Shown here: piece by piece, positions 1-9,154 of the stretch
Position numbering within the stretch: position 1 is the stretch's first letter
Layout of the letters: every line of letters begins with the position of its first letter
Origin: Goleter apudmare HA4340-LM2
GTDB taxonomy: Bacteria > Cyanobacteriota > Cyanobacteriia > Cyanobacteriales > Nostocaceae
DNA length: 62,258 nucleotides
NCBI GenBank assembly: GCA_019359495.1
Contig: JAHHHF010000106.1
Location: 1 to 62,258 of the forward strand
Reading direction: 5' to 3'
Notes under the pieces: model-generated
The model's database searches: none
Told to the model about the DNA's origin: nothing
What the model saw: only the letters and a program-made list of their open reading frames with translations
Made by a program: the position numbers and the translations under genes

Positions 1-122
1 GTATGTGTCAGAAAATCAGTTATGTTCACTGGTTTGAGGAGATTATGTTTTGTTGACTAATTTCAGCTTTTTAGGCTTAGTCTTAATAAAAATGTAAAGT
101 TTTATATCAGCATTCAACATTT

Positions 123-2708
123 GTGGTTCAAAGCCTATTGTTGACAGGCACATTTGCCGTGTTAGTAATCACTCCCGCCCTCAGCCAAGAGGTACAAGAT
201 CCAGATGTATCATTACCTTTGTTGCATTCAGGAAAGATTCCAAGAACTAATCCACTGAAGCGTTCGTTGATCAATACCCAAAAACTAGTACAGTCACCAA
301 CACCAAACTCTCCACCAGCAAATGAAATCATAGAAGTTACGGGAATCAAAGTTAATCCCACCGATAAAGGTGTAGAAGTAACTTTAGAGACACTCAAAGG
401 CGAACAGTTGCAAGTTGTGCCAAAAAGCCAAAACAATACCTACATTGCAGACATTCCCAATGTGCAATTACGCTTACCTAACGGCGATACATTTCGCCAA
501 GACAACCCAGTTACGGGTATTACAGAAGTAACAGTGACTAACTTTGATGCCAGTACTATCCGCATCACAGTTACAGGTGCGGCGAGTGTGCCAACAGTCG
601 AGTTGTTTGATAGCGATCAAGGTTTGATTTTTAGTTTTATCCCCACTGCATCCACCCCACAACCACAATCAGAAGCTCCTCCAATACCAGAAAATCAACC
701 TATTGAACTAACAGTGACTGGTGAGCGAGATGGATACAGTGTCCCAGATGCAACAACTGCAACCAGAACTGATACACCCCTGCGCGATATTCCCCAATCT
801 ATTCAAATCATTCCCCAGCAGGTGTTAAAAGATCAACAAGCTACTCGCCTCACAGATGCGCTGCGTAACGTGAGCGGGATCACTGAGGGAAATACCTTCG
901 GGGGTTCAAAAGATGTCTTTGTGATTCGAGGTTTTGAGCAAGAAAACATCTTCCGAGATGGCTTTAGGGGAACTCGCAATCTCGTGATTAGAGAAACAGC
1001 GAATCTAGAGAGAATCGAAGTCTTGAAAGGCCCAGCTTCAGTACTGTTTGGCGCACTAGAGCCGGGTGGAGTGGTTAACTTAGTGACAAAGAAACCCTTA
1101 TCGACACCTTTTTATGCAGCAGAACTACAAGTAGGAAACTTTGGTTTAGTTCGACCTAGTATTGACTTTTCTGGGCCGTTGAGTGCTGATGGCAGTCTAC
1201 TTTATCGGCTGAATGCAGTGTACGAGAGTGCTGATGGATTTCGTGGACTGGATCAAGGCATTGATCGGGTCTTTATTTCACCCGTACTCAGCTGGAAAAT
1301 TAGCGATCGCACCGACTTCACCTTAGCATTTGAATATTTAGATGACTCACGACCACGCGATCGCGGTATTGTTGCTATTGATAATGGTGTTGCCAATATT
1401 CCATACAATCGGTTTTTGGGTGAACCAGGGGATTTCAATAGCAGTCAAGAATTTAATATCAGTTACCAATTAGAACACCGTTTCAACGACAACTGGAAAC
1501 TCCGCAATGCTTTCCGATTCTCGACAACCGATGAAAGCCGCGTTGGTGCAGAACCTAGCAGCTTTGATGCTGCCACTGGTGAACTGACTAGGGAGTGGTA
1601 TGATGGTAGAGCTAGTATCCAAAGTTATGCACTTCAAACTAATCTAGTTGGTAATTTCACCACTGGCTCTATCAAACATCAGCTGTTATTCGGTATTGAT
1701 CTCAATCGTGATGTTAGCAGTGTTGGTGATTTTTTTGACTTTGCAAACGCTCCTAGTATCAATATTTTTAATCCTGTTTACGGTCTTGCTCCTAGACCAA
1801 GACGAAATGAACTGCCAGATCAGTTTTTCTTTGATGACAGAATCGACATCTTAGGTATTTATTTGCAAGATCAAATAGAGCTAGCCGATAATTTCAAGCT
1901 TCTAGTAGGTGGAAGATTAGACATTGTTAATCAAGAAAACCGTTTTCGAGATGTTAGTGGGACTGATATAACTAGTACACAGCAGGTTGACGCATTTACG
2001 CCCCGAATCGGTATAGTTTATCAACCCATCAAGCCCCTATCTCTCTACGCCAGCTACAGCCAATCATTTGTACCTAATTCTGGCACAACTGCTAGTGGTA
2101 GCCTCCTAGAACCACAGCGAGGCACTCAATACGAAGTTGGTATCCGAGGGGAATTTTTGGATAATAAACTGTCTTTTAACCTCGCTGCTTATCACCTAAC
2201 TAAAAGTAACATTGCCACCAGTGACCTCGATCCCAGCAATATCGGCTTTAGTGTGGCTATTGGAGAACAAACAAGTCAGGGTATTGAGTTGGATGTTTCT
2301 GGAGAAATTCTCCCTGGTTGGAATGTTATTGCCTCTTATGCTTATACCGATGCCAAAATCACTCAAGACAATGACTTAACAGTAGGAAATATACTTGTCG
2401 GCGTACCTCAAAATGCAGCTAGTTTGTGGACGACATATCAAATTCAACAAGGTAGTTTGCAAGGTTTAGGTTTGGGAATGGGAGTATTTTTTGTTGACGA
2501 ACGCCAAGGAGATTTAAGCAACTCTTTTCAAGTGCCTAGTTATGTGCGTACCGATGCCAGCCTTTTTTACAAAAAGGACAACTGGCGGGCTGGGATCAAT
2601 ATTAAAAATCTCTTCGATGTGGACTATATAGAGTCTGCTTCTCGGAACACTCGAATTAACCCAGGCGCACCGTTCACCATCATCGGCACTGTATCAATAG
2701 AGTTTTAA
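123..2708 (+). CDS. TonB-dependent siderophore receptor with N-terminal AMIN domain
   Basis: Outer-membrane gated channel of the FhuA/FoxA class, expected to import a ferric siderophore using TonB energy. Visible order in 861 residues: a signal peptide at 1-21 (hydrophobic, then PALSQE), an AMIN-type beta domain at about 69-172, a Pro-rich linker, a TonB-box-like stretch IELTVTGER near 194, a plug at about 215-325 containing ERIEVLKGPASVLFG, then a beta-barrel ending in the typical terminal Phe (VSIEF). The AMIN-plug-barrel order is usual for cyanobacterial siderophore receptors. The start is a GTG; in-frame upstream codons reach a stop (TAA at 87-89) without another ATG, and there is no clear Shine-Dalgarno, so a frameshifted longer 5' end is possible. 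The acylase gene follows after 22 bp on the same strand, suggesting co-transcription. Substrate unknown; Fur control is likely for the family, but I did not identify a Fur box. Confidence 0.93.
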   Translation: MVQSLLLTGTFAVLVITPALSQEVQDPDVSLPLLHSGKIPRTNPLKRSLINTQKLVQSPTPNSPPANEIIEVTGIKVNPTDKGVEVTLETLKGEQLQVVPKSQNNTYIADIPNVQLRLPNGDTFRQDNPVTGITEVTVTNFDASTIRITVTGAASVPTVELFDSDQGLIFSFIPTASTPQPQSEAPPIPENQPIELTVTGERDGYSVPDATTATRTDTPLRDIPQSIQIIPQQVLKDQQATRLTDALRNVSGITEGNTFGGSKDVFVIRGFEQENIFRDGFRGTRNLVIRETANLERIEVLKGPASVLFGALEPGGVVNLVTKKPLSTPFYAAELQVGNFGLVRPSIDFSGPLSADGSLLYRLNAVYESADGFRGLDQGIDRVFISPVLSWKISDRTDFTLAFEYLDDSRPRDRGIVAIDNGVANIPYNRFLGEPGDFNSSQEFNISYQLEHRFNDNWKLRNAFRFSTTDESRVGAEPSSFDAATGELTREWYDGRASIQSYALQTNLVGNFTTGSIKHQLLFGIDLNRDVSSVGDFFDFANAPSINIFNPVYGLAPRPRRNELPDQFFFDDRIDILGIYLQDQIELADNFKLLVGGRLDIVNQENRFRDVSGTDITSTQQVDAFTPRIGIVYQPIKPLSLYASYSQSFVPNSGTTASGSLLEPQRGTQYEVGIRGEFLDNKLSFNLAAYHLTKSNIATSDLDPSNIGFSVAIGEQTSQGIELDVSGEILPGWNVIASYAYTDAKITQDNDLTVGNILVGVPQNAASLWTTYQIQQGSLQGLGLGMGVFFVDERQGDLSNSFQVPSYVRTDASLFYKKDNWRAGINIKNLFDVDYIESASRNTRINPGAPFTIIGTVSIEF

Positions 2709-2730
2709 CCGCCTTTTTGTTGATACTTGC

Positions 2731-4884
2731 TTGGTGAACACACTCTTGACTCCAAATACAATGTTTCTTACAGCTAAAACTCTGTTGGCTCATCCTTTAG
2801 GCTGGCAGAAACAATTAAGAAGATTTTTGCTTTTTCTATTCAGCATCATATTTATGTTGGTGGTGAGTAGCCAAAGTATCAGTTCTGTAACTAAAAATAC
2901 AGAAATTCTGTGGGATACTTACGGCATTCCCCATATTTACGGTAATAACGCCCAAGGTGCTTTTCACGCCTTTGGTTGGGCACAAATGCAAAGTCATGGT
3001 AACTTGCTCTTGCGCCTCTACGGACAAGCACGGGGGCGGGCTGCTGAATATTGGGGAGAAAAATATTTAGAATCAGACCGTTGGGTACTGACTACGGGTG
3101 TTCCAGAACGCGCTCGTTCTTGGTACAAGTTACAAAGTCCAGCTTTTCGTAATTATCTTGATGCCTTTGCTGCCAGTATTAACACATATGCTCAGGAGCA
3201 TAGTGACTTAATAGATGATGCAGTAGAAGTAGTCTTACCAGTTAAAGCAGAAGATGTGCTGGCTCATCTCCATCGAGTGCTACATTTTACTTTTATAGTG
3301 AACCCAAGACAAGTTGCAGGTGTAAGTCAGCAAGAATCAAAAGCGGGTTCTAATGGTTGGGCGATCGCACCATCACATTCTGAAAACGGTCATGCGATGC
3401 TGCTGGCTAACCCACACCTACCTTGGTCTGATTTATTCTTGTGGTACGAAGCCCAGATAAATGCACCAGGAATTGATGCTTACGGAGCAACACTGGTGGG
3501 TATTCCTGTTTTAGCGATCGCCTTTAATAATAACTTGGGTTGGACTCATACAGTTAACACCTTTGATGGGTGGGATGCTTACGAGTTAAAACTGGCTGAT
3601 GGTGGTTATCGTTTCGATGGTCAAATCCGTCCCTTCCAGACAAAAACCCTGGCGTTGAAAGTTAAACAACAAGACGGTAAAGTGCGATCGCAAAAAATAA
3701 GAGTGCAAAGTTCTATTCACGGGCCCGTGATACCGCGCAAAGACGGTAAAACTCTAGCACTGCGTGTTGTCGGTCTTGACCAGCCAGGAGTGCTAGAACA
3801 ATGGTGGGATATGGCACGCTCTCAAAACCTCAGCCAGTTTCAAGCTGTACTGCAACGGTTACAACTGCCGATGTTCACAGTCATGTATGCAGACCGAGAA
3901 GGACACATCATGCACCTGTTCAACGGTCAAGTGCCAATTCGGCAACAAGGTGATTTTCAATACTGGCAAGGTTTAATTCCTGGAGATACATCTCAAACCT
4001 TATGGACAAAAACTCATCCATATCGAGATTTACCACGAGTAGTTGACCCCAAAAGCGGCTGGTTACAAAATACCAATGACCCACCTTGGACAACAACCTT
4101 TCCACAAGTTCTCAATCCCAATAATTATCCCCCTTACATAGCACCGCGCGGATTTACGAATTTCAGGACGCAACGTTCGGTAAGGATGCTAGCAGAGGAT
4201 GACAAAATTTCTTTTGCAGAGATGATTACTTACAAGCATTCAACAAGGATGGAACTAGCAGATCGAATTTTGGATGACTTGATTCCATCTGTACGCAAAT
4301 ATGGAGGTGAATTAGCTCAACGTGCAGCAGACGTACTGTCAGCTTGGGATCGCCAAGCAAATGCAGATAGTAAAGGTGCGGTACTATTTGCCAATTGGGT
4401 AGAAGCAATAGATATCGATAGTGTATTCAGGAACCCTTGGAGTGAAAAGTTTCCCCACACTACACCTAATGGTTTGGCTAATCCTCAAAGTGCACTCACA
4501 ACCTTAGAAACTGTTGCGGCTCAAGTAGAAAAGGCTTATGGAAAATTAGATGTAGCATGGGGAGAGGTTTTCCGACTACAGTCTGGTGATGTTGATTTAC
4601 CTGCAAATGGTGGTGATAGCGGACTTGGTATCTTCCGCGTTCTTGATTTTGCGCCAATAGCAGATGGACGCTTCCAGTCTGTTGGCGGTGATTCGTATGT
4701 TGCTGCGGTTGAATTTTCTCAACCTGTAAAAGCGATGGCGCTTACCAGTTATGGTAATGCCACTCAACCACATTCATCCCATGTGGGCGACCAGTTACAT
4801 TTGTTAACCCGTAAGCAGTTGCGGCAAGTTTGGCGCTCACGCCAGGATATCCTATCTCATCTGGCTGAACACAAGGTATTTTGA
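2731..4884 (+). CDS. Penicillin acylase family Ntn hydrolase (AHL/siderophore acylase-like)
   Basis: Member of the penicillin amidase family (peptidase S45), which cleaves amide-linked acyl chains from beta-lactams, acyl-homoserine lactones or lipopeptide siderophore precursors. The precursor is normally cut autocatalytically into alpha and beta chains, exposing an N-terminal Ser. Here Gly206-Ser207-Asn208 in AGSNGWAIAP fits that cleavage site and nucleophile, and the following NPHLPW block is typical. A hydrophobic N-terminal segment (about residues 32-50) should export the protein or anchor it in the periplasm. Length (717) fits the family. The start is uncertain: TTG at 2731, GTG at 2734 or ATG at 2761 are all in frame. 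It follows the TonB receptor by 22 bp, like PvdQ-type acylases in siderophore maturation; Anabaena also has a described AHL acylase (AiiC) of this family. The substrate is inference. Confidence 0.9.
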   Translation: MVNTLLTPNTMFLTAKTLLAHPLGWQKQLRRFLLFLFSIIFMLVVSSQSISSVTKNTEILWDTYGIPHIYGNNAQGAFHAFGWAQMQSHGNLLLRLYGQARGRAAEYWGEKYLESDRWVLTTGVPERARSWYKLQSPAFRNYLDAFAASINTYAQEHSDLIDDAVEVVLPVKAEDVLAHLHRVLHFTFIVNPRQVAGVSQQESKAGSNGWAIAPSHSENGHAMLLANPHLPWSDLFLWYEAQINAPGIDAYGATLVGIPVLAIAFNNNLGWTHTVNTFDGWDAYELKLADGGYRFDGQIRPFQTKTLALKVKQQDGKVRSQKIRVQSSIHGPVIPRKDGKTLALRVVGLDQPGVLEQWWDMARSQNLSQFQAVLQRLQLPMFTVMYADREGHIMHLFNGQVPIRQQGDFQYWQGLIPGDTSQTLWTKTHPYRDLPRVVDPKSGWLQNTNDPPWTTTFPQVLNPNNYPPYIAPRGFTNFRTQRSVRMLAEDDKISFAEMITYKHSTRMELADRILDDLIPSVRKYGGELAQRAADVLSAWDRQANADSKGAVLFANWVEAIDIDSVFRNPWSEKFPHTTPNGLANPQSALTTLETVAAQVEKAYGKLDVAWGEVFRLQSGDVDLPANGGDSGLGIFRVLDFAPIADGRFQSVGGDSYVAAVEFSQPVKAMALTSYGNATQPHSSHVGDQLHLLTRKQLRQVWRSRQDILSHLAEHKVF

Positions 4885-4928
4885 AATCTTTGTAGTTGTT
4901 AGATTTCCTACTTATTGTCTCAACTACC

Positions 4929-5183
4929 TCATCGGTTATCCTCTCGTGGTTTGGCTTTATTGACTCTGAGTTGACGACCCATCCATTCTGCACCATCTAA
5001 TTCGGTGATAGCAGCGTCTTCTTGGGCGTCTTCATTCATATCTACGAAAGCAAAGCCGCGCAGCCTACCGGTTTCACGGTCAGTAGGTAAAACTACTCGT
5101 TTAACTTCGCCATAGTCTGCAAATACTGCTTTTAGGTCTGCTTCGGTGGCGCGGTAGGAGAGATTTCCAACGTAAATAGTCAT
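4929..5183 (-). CDS. RRM-domain RNA-binding protein (cyanobacterial Rbp family)
   Basis: Single RNA-recognition-motif protein of 84 residues. RNP2 is IYVGNL at residues 3-8 and RNP1 is RGFAFVDM near 42-49, both with the aromatic residues used to stack RNA bases. The C-terminus is only a short basic tail (KAKPREDNR) without the glycine-rich extension of the cold-induced RbpA-type proteins, so it resembles the shorter RbpD-like or Rbp2/3-like cyanobacterial forms. Members of this family bind single-stranded mRNA, and some direct photosynthesis mRNAs to thylakoids. It is monocistronic, convergent with the acylase gene, with a long upstream region containing hairpins that may carry regulation. 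Confidence 0.93.
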   Translation of the reverse strand: MTIYVGNLSYRATEADLKAVFADYGEVKRVVLPTDRETGRLRGFAFVDMNEDAQEDAAITELDGAEWMGRQLRVNKAKPREDNR

Positions 5184-5562
5184 GTGGGATCACGTAAGTT
5201 TCAACAAAAAGCGATTTAGTTCAGCTGGAAAACAGAACCGACAATTTGCAACTCTTGCATAGTATCTTCTGATTCACCGTTGGTGAATGTTGTAGACTGA
5301 CTAATCACAATAGCGATAGTCTCTACAACTAAACTGGCCGTATGGCTGAACCTACGCATACGCTCATATAATACCTGATTGCGATATTTTTCAAAGTATG
5401 AGATTTTACAAATGCCATTAATATAAAATTAGTTGCGCTTATATGTCTGCTATGGCAATACTCTAGAACTGGGGATTGGGGACTAGAGACTGGGAAAGAA
5501 TTTTTTCACAAGCCCAATTTCTAATCCCCAGTTTCCTGCATGAGGATTAATATATGGAAAAT
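5184..5562. other. Gene-free upstream region of the RRM gene with hairpins
   Basis: About 380 bases without a convincing gene. It holds the promoter/leader side of the RRM gene (minus strand). A 7-bp perfect hairpin ATTCACC-gtt-GGTGAAT sits at 5272-5288, and an imperfect longer pairing (TGTAGA near 5291 with TCTACA near 5322) follows. Leaders of cyanobacterial rbp genes are often long and regulated by temperature; whether these hairpins do that is not shown. The left half (5455-5545) is low-complexity direct repeats of GGGGATTGGGG type. Confidence 0.4.
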
Positions 5563-5781
5563 TTACTCAATTGAAATCTGCTGGGGCCCAGAAGCTTTAC
5601 CGTTGTGGCCTTGATTTGTGGCGCTGGTGTAACTTGATGTGCTGAGATTTTTATCCAGCCAACTTTTAACGGGATCATCTGCAAGGCTGAGTCGAAATAC
5701 GCCAGAGAATAACCCACCCAGAAATGAGACTGGGTGTTGGGTAAATTCTTTAAATATTGGTGACAGTTCATCAATGAACAT
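5563..5781 (-). CDS. Small hypothetical protein (72 aa)
   Basis: A 72-residue protein that I do not assign to a named family. It begins MFIDELSPIFKEFTQHPVSF, then a Gly/Phe-rich hydrophobic stretch (FLGGLFSGVFRLSLADDP), then VKSWLDKN and a Ser/Thr/Gly-rich polar tail. This resembles the small conserved hypothetical proteins of Nostocales rather than a chance frame: composition is balanced and the hydrophobic patch is amphipathic. The ATG is preceded by GAGACTCTGAATATG, a plausible weak Shine-Dalgarno. An overlapping frame of similar length (5547-5774) has no such features. Function unknown. Confidence 0.6.
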   Translation of the reverse strand: MFIDELSPIFKEFTQHPVSFLGGLFSGVFRLSLADDPVKSWLDKNLSTSSYTSATNQGHNGKASGPQQISIE

Positions 5782-5907
5782 ATTCAGAGTCTCCTGGTGC
5801 TAGCTGACAAAATTATTATTTGTGAATTGATCGTAACCTGGAAAGTTCAGATAATTCAGGAGAGCAGGGTGCAGGGTGAGAAAAAGACGTTTTGATTTAC
5901 TTAGGAC

Positions 5908-6633
5908 TTATGCAAGTGTCATATTTTTTTCGTATAGCTTGTCGAAAGTTGATCCTTCGCTTTCAGTAGCAGTAACGATCGCCATGGCAAACCCGTCGTA
6001 TCCTTTGCTACCTACTGTTTGAATTGCTGTAGCACTCACCCTTGGTTCAGCAGCTAGCATCTCGTTAAAGCGGCGTATCCCTTGGACGTTAGGATCTTCA
6101 CTGGTAGCGTCAATCACCGCACCCTGACGCACAACATTATCGGCAATAATTAGGGTACCAGGGCGGGAAAGCTTCAGCGCCCACAGGAAGTAATCTGGAT
6201 TGCTGGGCTTATCAGCATCAATAAATATCAGGTCAAATGGGCCGTGACCCTCGGCGGCGAGTTGGGGTAAGGTATCCAGTGCTCGACCGAGGCGCAACTT
6301 AACGACATCGGCTAGACCAGCGCGGGCGATGTTAGCAAGAGCGACTTCGGCATGTTTTGGGTTAGCTTCCAGGGTAATTATACAGCCGTCAGATGGGAGC
6401 GATCGCGCCAACCAAATAGTACTGTAGCCGCCCAGTGTACCAATTTCCAAAATGGTGCGTGCCTGATGAATTTGCGCCAACAATAGCAGTAGCTTACCTT
6501 GATTGGGTGAAACGTTGTGAGGTGGTAGTCCAGCCGCATCGCTAGCTGTAAGCGCCCCATCCAAGACTGGGTCGGGTGGTACAAGCAAATCTGTGATGTA
6601 GCGGTCAACTGCCGTCCATTGCTGTTGGGTCAT
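5908..6633 (-). CDS. SAM-dependent O-methyltransferase (class I, CCoAOMT-like)
   Basis: Metal-dependent catechol-type O-methyltransferase of the caffeoyl-CoA OMT family (Methyltransf_3). The SAM-binding loop is LEIGTLGGYST (62-72), the acidic residue binding the ribose is Glu89 in TLEANP, and the metal-site residues lie in FIDADK (137-142) and DN (165-166). Cyanobacterial members methylate caffeate-like phenols and mycosporine precursors in vitro; the natural substrate here is unknown. Length 241 is about 20 residues longer than the usual end (after GYDGFAMAIV), so the tail is extra. No clear operon partner. Confidence 0.92.
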   Translation of the reverse strand: MTQQQWTAVDRYITDLLVPPDPVLDGALTASDAAGLPPHNVSPNQGKLLLLLAQIHQARTILEIGTLGGYSTIWLARSLPSDGCIITLEANPKHAEVALANIARAGLADVVKLRLGRALDTLPQLAAEGHGPFDLIFIDADKPSNPDYFLWALKLSRPGTLIIADNVVRQGAVIDATSEDPNVQGIRRFNEMLAAEPRVSATAIQTVGSKGYDGFAMAIVTATESEGSTFDKLYEKNMTLA

Positions 6634-6708
6634 AGTTGCTCACACCAGAAGTAGATTATATTGTGACAGTGGGTTAGCCCTTTGACAAGGTGCCCAATAA
6701 GCGATCGC

Positions 6709-6849
6709 TTATTTCTCATCAGTTTGTGCTTTCTCTGAATCGAGGGCTTCCAGCCAACCAAGACTGCGCCAATTGAATCCTCAGCTTATGAGGATATCAA
6801 TCTCATCTGCTGTTGCTGGAAATTGATTCTTGACTTTCTCAAGTGTCAT
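6709..6849 (-). pseudogene. Possible broken small ORF (46 residues with one internal stop)
   Basis: Between the methyltransferase and mutL. The minus strand reads 22 residues beginning MTLEKVKNQFPATADEIDIL, then one TGA, then 23 more in the same frame (GFNWRSLGWLEALDSEKAQT...), ending in TAA. The composition (charged, Trp/Leu-bearing, continuous on both sides of the stop) looks like a real small protein interrupted by a single nonsense change. I do not recognise the family. It could be a chance frame; a homologue reading through the stop position would settle it. Confidence 0.35.
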
Positions 6850-6857
6850 AAGGCAAA

Positions 6858-8537
6858 TTAAATCCCGTGACTTTTACCAATCACCCAATTACGCCTAAAA
6901 AACCGCGCTAAAGCCGACTCTTCCAAGGATAAATAAATAGGGCGTCCGTGAGGACAGGTGCGGGGGTTGCGAGTGCGTTGCCATTGATCTAATAATGTCT
7001 GCATTTCTTGCAGGTTCATGGGAGTACCGTTACGAATGGCGCTGCGACAGGCGACGGCGACTTGCGCTGTTTGTAAGTCTCCCCCCCAACTGAGTTCTAA
7101 CATGGCTTCGGCACAGTCTTCTCGCTGCTGCAACATTGCAGGTATACTGCGGACTGCCCAAAGTTGTTCACCGAAGGGTTCGATATCTAAACCGATGCGT
7201 TGCAGTTGGGAGACTTGCGCTGCTGATAATTGATAGAGAATAATTGCAGGTTCAACGGGGATGAGTTGCCAATCGTCGCACAATTGCTCATATAATACCC
7301 GCTCATGGGCGATGTGTTGTTCTACTAACCACATTCCCCCTGGATATTCTACCACAATATAGGTATTGCTAACTTGAGCGATCGCCTTTAGGGAATGTTG
7401 AGTATTATCGTCTTCATTTGAGTTTTGAGGACGGAAAATATAACCACCTTTGGCTTCGGCGGCTTTGAGTAATTTACTAACTCGTGTTGTATGAACTGCT
7501 TCTTTAATGCTGTCAGCATTGATGCGGAGTGCTTGATTAATAGCTTGGGTAATTTGTTCTTGCCAATAACTGACTTCGTTGAGGTAAATTTCTGTTTTGG
7601 CGGGGTGGCGATTCCAGTTAATTTGATCTGGGGATATTGTCAGATGTAAGAAACAAACTGGATAGCGATCGCGTGGTAATGTTCTGTGAAATGCTGATAA
7701 TATTGCTTGTTCTAGTTCTGGGCATTTGACTACGCGGCCGTTAATCGCTACCTTTACCCAATCTGGACGGTGGCGATGGCAACGATCAGGTAATCCTACC
7801 ACTATGTTAAGTGCTAAGTCAGTGGTGAGTTCTGAGTTCGGGGAGCTGGGTAGTTGTAGTTTGACTTCTTGGAAATCATCGGGGCGCACTTGGGGAATGA
7901 TTTGTGGTAGCAGTTGACTGATGGAAGTAGCAGGACAGATGGTGAAGTATTCCCGGTCATTGTGCCAAACTTGCCAGGTAACATGAGGATGACACAGGGC
8001 AATTTGTTGAATTGTCGCTTGTACTGCTTTGATTTGCTGTGCAGCTGTGGGTAAACCCTGACGACGAGATAAGCAATTACCAAAAAGATTCGAGACTGTA
8101 ACTACAGTACCAGGAGCGATCGCTTTTATTTCTACTTCATGAGCTTCGCCACCATCGCCATAAACCACCCGCCATCCCAAGTTCTCATCGGCTGGACGGC
8201 TGAAAATCTCCAAATCTGCCAGGGTCGTTAAACTGTGCAATGCTTCACCACGAAACCCCAGACTGTGAATTTTCCACAAATCTGCACAATTGCGAATTTT
8301 ACTAGTGCTGTGGGCTGTTGCTGCTTGCTGCAAATCATCTAGGTTCATCCCACAACCATTATCTGCCACTCGTACCCGCCATTGCTGCGGCCAAAGAGCA
8401 ACCACAATTCGCGTTGCACCTGCGTCCAAAGAATTTTCTACCAATTCCCGCACCACAGCAGTTAAAGAGTCGATTACCTCTCCTGCTGTAATCAGATATA
8501 CAACTTCCGTTGGTAAAGCTTGAATAATAGATGCCAT
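6858..8537 (-). CDS. mutL: DNA mismatch repair protein MutL
   Basis: MutL couples MutS mismatch recognition to strand incision and removal. From the ATG at 8537 (559 residues) the GHKL ATPase motifs are in order: ELVENSLDAGAT (31-42), DNGCGM (59-64) and LGFRGEAL (93-100). The C-terminal domain has EQHIAHERVLYEQL, matching the DQHA(X)2E(X)4E endonuclease/metal motif with D-to-E and A-to-I changes, and also ACR and CPHGRP motifs. This suggests the nicking type of MutL rather than the E. coli type. An in-frame ATG at 8624 would add 29 residues unlike any MutL N-terminus, whereas MASIIQALPTEVVYLITAGE at 8537 aligns with the family start, so I chose 8537. Divergent from the rhodanese gene. Confidence 0.96.
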   Translation of the reverse strand: MASIIQALPTEVVYLITAGEVIDSLTAVVRELVENSLDAGATRIVVALWPQQWRVRVADNGCGMNLDDLQQAATAHSTSKIRNCADLWKIHSLGFRGEALHSLTTLADLEIFSRPADENLGWRVVYGDGGEAHEVEIKAIAPGTVVTVSNLFGNCLSRRQGLPTAAQQIKAVQATIQQIALCHPHVTWQVWHNDREYFTICPATSISQLLPQIIPQVRPDDFQEVKLQLPSSPNSELTTDLALNIVVGLPDRCHRHRPDWVKVAINGRVVKCPELEQAILSAFHRTLPRDRYPVCFLHLTISPDQINWNRHPAKTEIYLNEVSYWQEQITQAINQALRINADSIKEAVHTTRVSKLLKAAEAKGGYIFRPQNSNEDDNTQHSLKAIAQVSNTYIVVEYPGGMWLVEQHIAHERVLYEQLCDDWQLIPVEPAIILYQLSAAQVSQLQRIGLDIEPFGEQLWAVRSIPAMLQQREDCAEAMLELSWGGDLQTAQVAVACRSAIRNGTPMNLQEMQTLLDQWQRTRNPRTCPHGRPIYLSLEESALARFFRRNWVIGKSHGI

Positions 8538-8668
8538 AAATTCTAGTTTATAGCTTCTGGGGCATTGGGGAGCCAGTTGCGTGGGCGGGTTTCCCGACTT
8601 AAGCAAACTGGCGTCATTGGGCATGGGAAAATAAGAGAGATGGGCATAACAACTCTTGACCCTTGAGT

Positions 8669-8684
8669 ACGCGATTAATCGCGT
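8669..8684. repeat. Perfect 16-bp palindrome in the mutL/rhodanese divergent spacer
   Basis: ACGCGATTAATCGCGT is fully self-complementary and lies between the mutL start and the divergent rhodanese gene. Similar GCGATTAATCGC palindromes are scattered repeats in Nostocales genomes, so it is more likely a dispersed repeat than a dedicated operator. Its position between divergent promoters leaves a regulatory role open. Confidence 0.5.
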
Positions 8685-8788
8685 CTCCTGACCCTTGACA
8701 AATCAAATTCTTATTAATTGTAAAGAAAGCTCAATTAAAATAAAAATCTTTGATAGATTGCTGTTGAGGTTATAAGCGGGAAAAGCTT

Positions 8789-9124
8789 ATGAGTAGCAAT
8801 TTAGCAGTTGATGTACACGATTTAAAGTCTCGATTGGAATGGGGTCAACCAGGATTTACAATTCTTGATGTGCGCGATCGCCACACTTACAATCATGGTC
8901 GGATCTCTGGAGCAATTCAAATCCCATTAGATGAGTTGGCACAACGAGCCAAATCTGCTTTACATACAGAACGCCACATTTATGTTTATGGTGCAGATGA
9001 TGCCCAGTCCGCTCATGCTGTCCAAATACTGCAAAATGCTGGATTTACTGAAGTTGCTCTAGTTCCAGGTGGTCTGACTGCTTGGAAAACCGTTGGCGGT
9101 GCGACAGAAGGTGTTGGCGTTTGA
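8789..9124 (+). CDS. Rhodanese-like domain protein lacking the catalytic cysteine
   Basis: Single rhodanese fold of 111 residues: the CH2A-like LDVRDRHTYNHGRISGAIQI (26-45), a hydrophobic core strand IYVYG, and the C-terminal LVPGGLTAWK typical of sulfurtransferases. The active-site loop would place the persulfide-carrying Cys at about residue 68, but the sequence there is YGADDAQS, with no Cys anywhere in the protein. Sulfur transfer is therefore unlikely; such domains act as binding or regulatory modules. The start ATG follows a purine-rich AAGCGGGAAAAGC stretch. Confidence 0.88.
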   Translation: MSSNLAVDVHDLKSRLEWGQPGFTILDVRDRHTYNHGRISGAIQIPLDELAQRAKSALHTERHIYVYGADDAQSAHAVQILQNAGFTEVALVPGGLTAWKTVGGATEGVGV

Positions 9125-9154
9125 CCTCACTCAATTGAAGTGCAGTACTCCTCA

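Noticed and set aside
5547-5774. Alternative 75-codon frame overlapping the 72-aa small protein
   Set aside because: Frame 5563-5781 has better composition and start context; one of the two must be a shadow.
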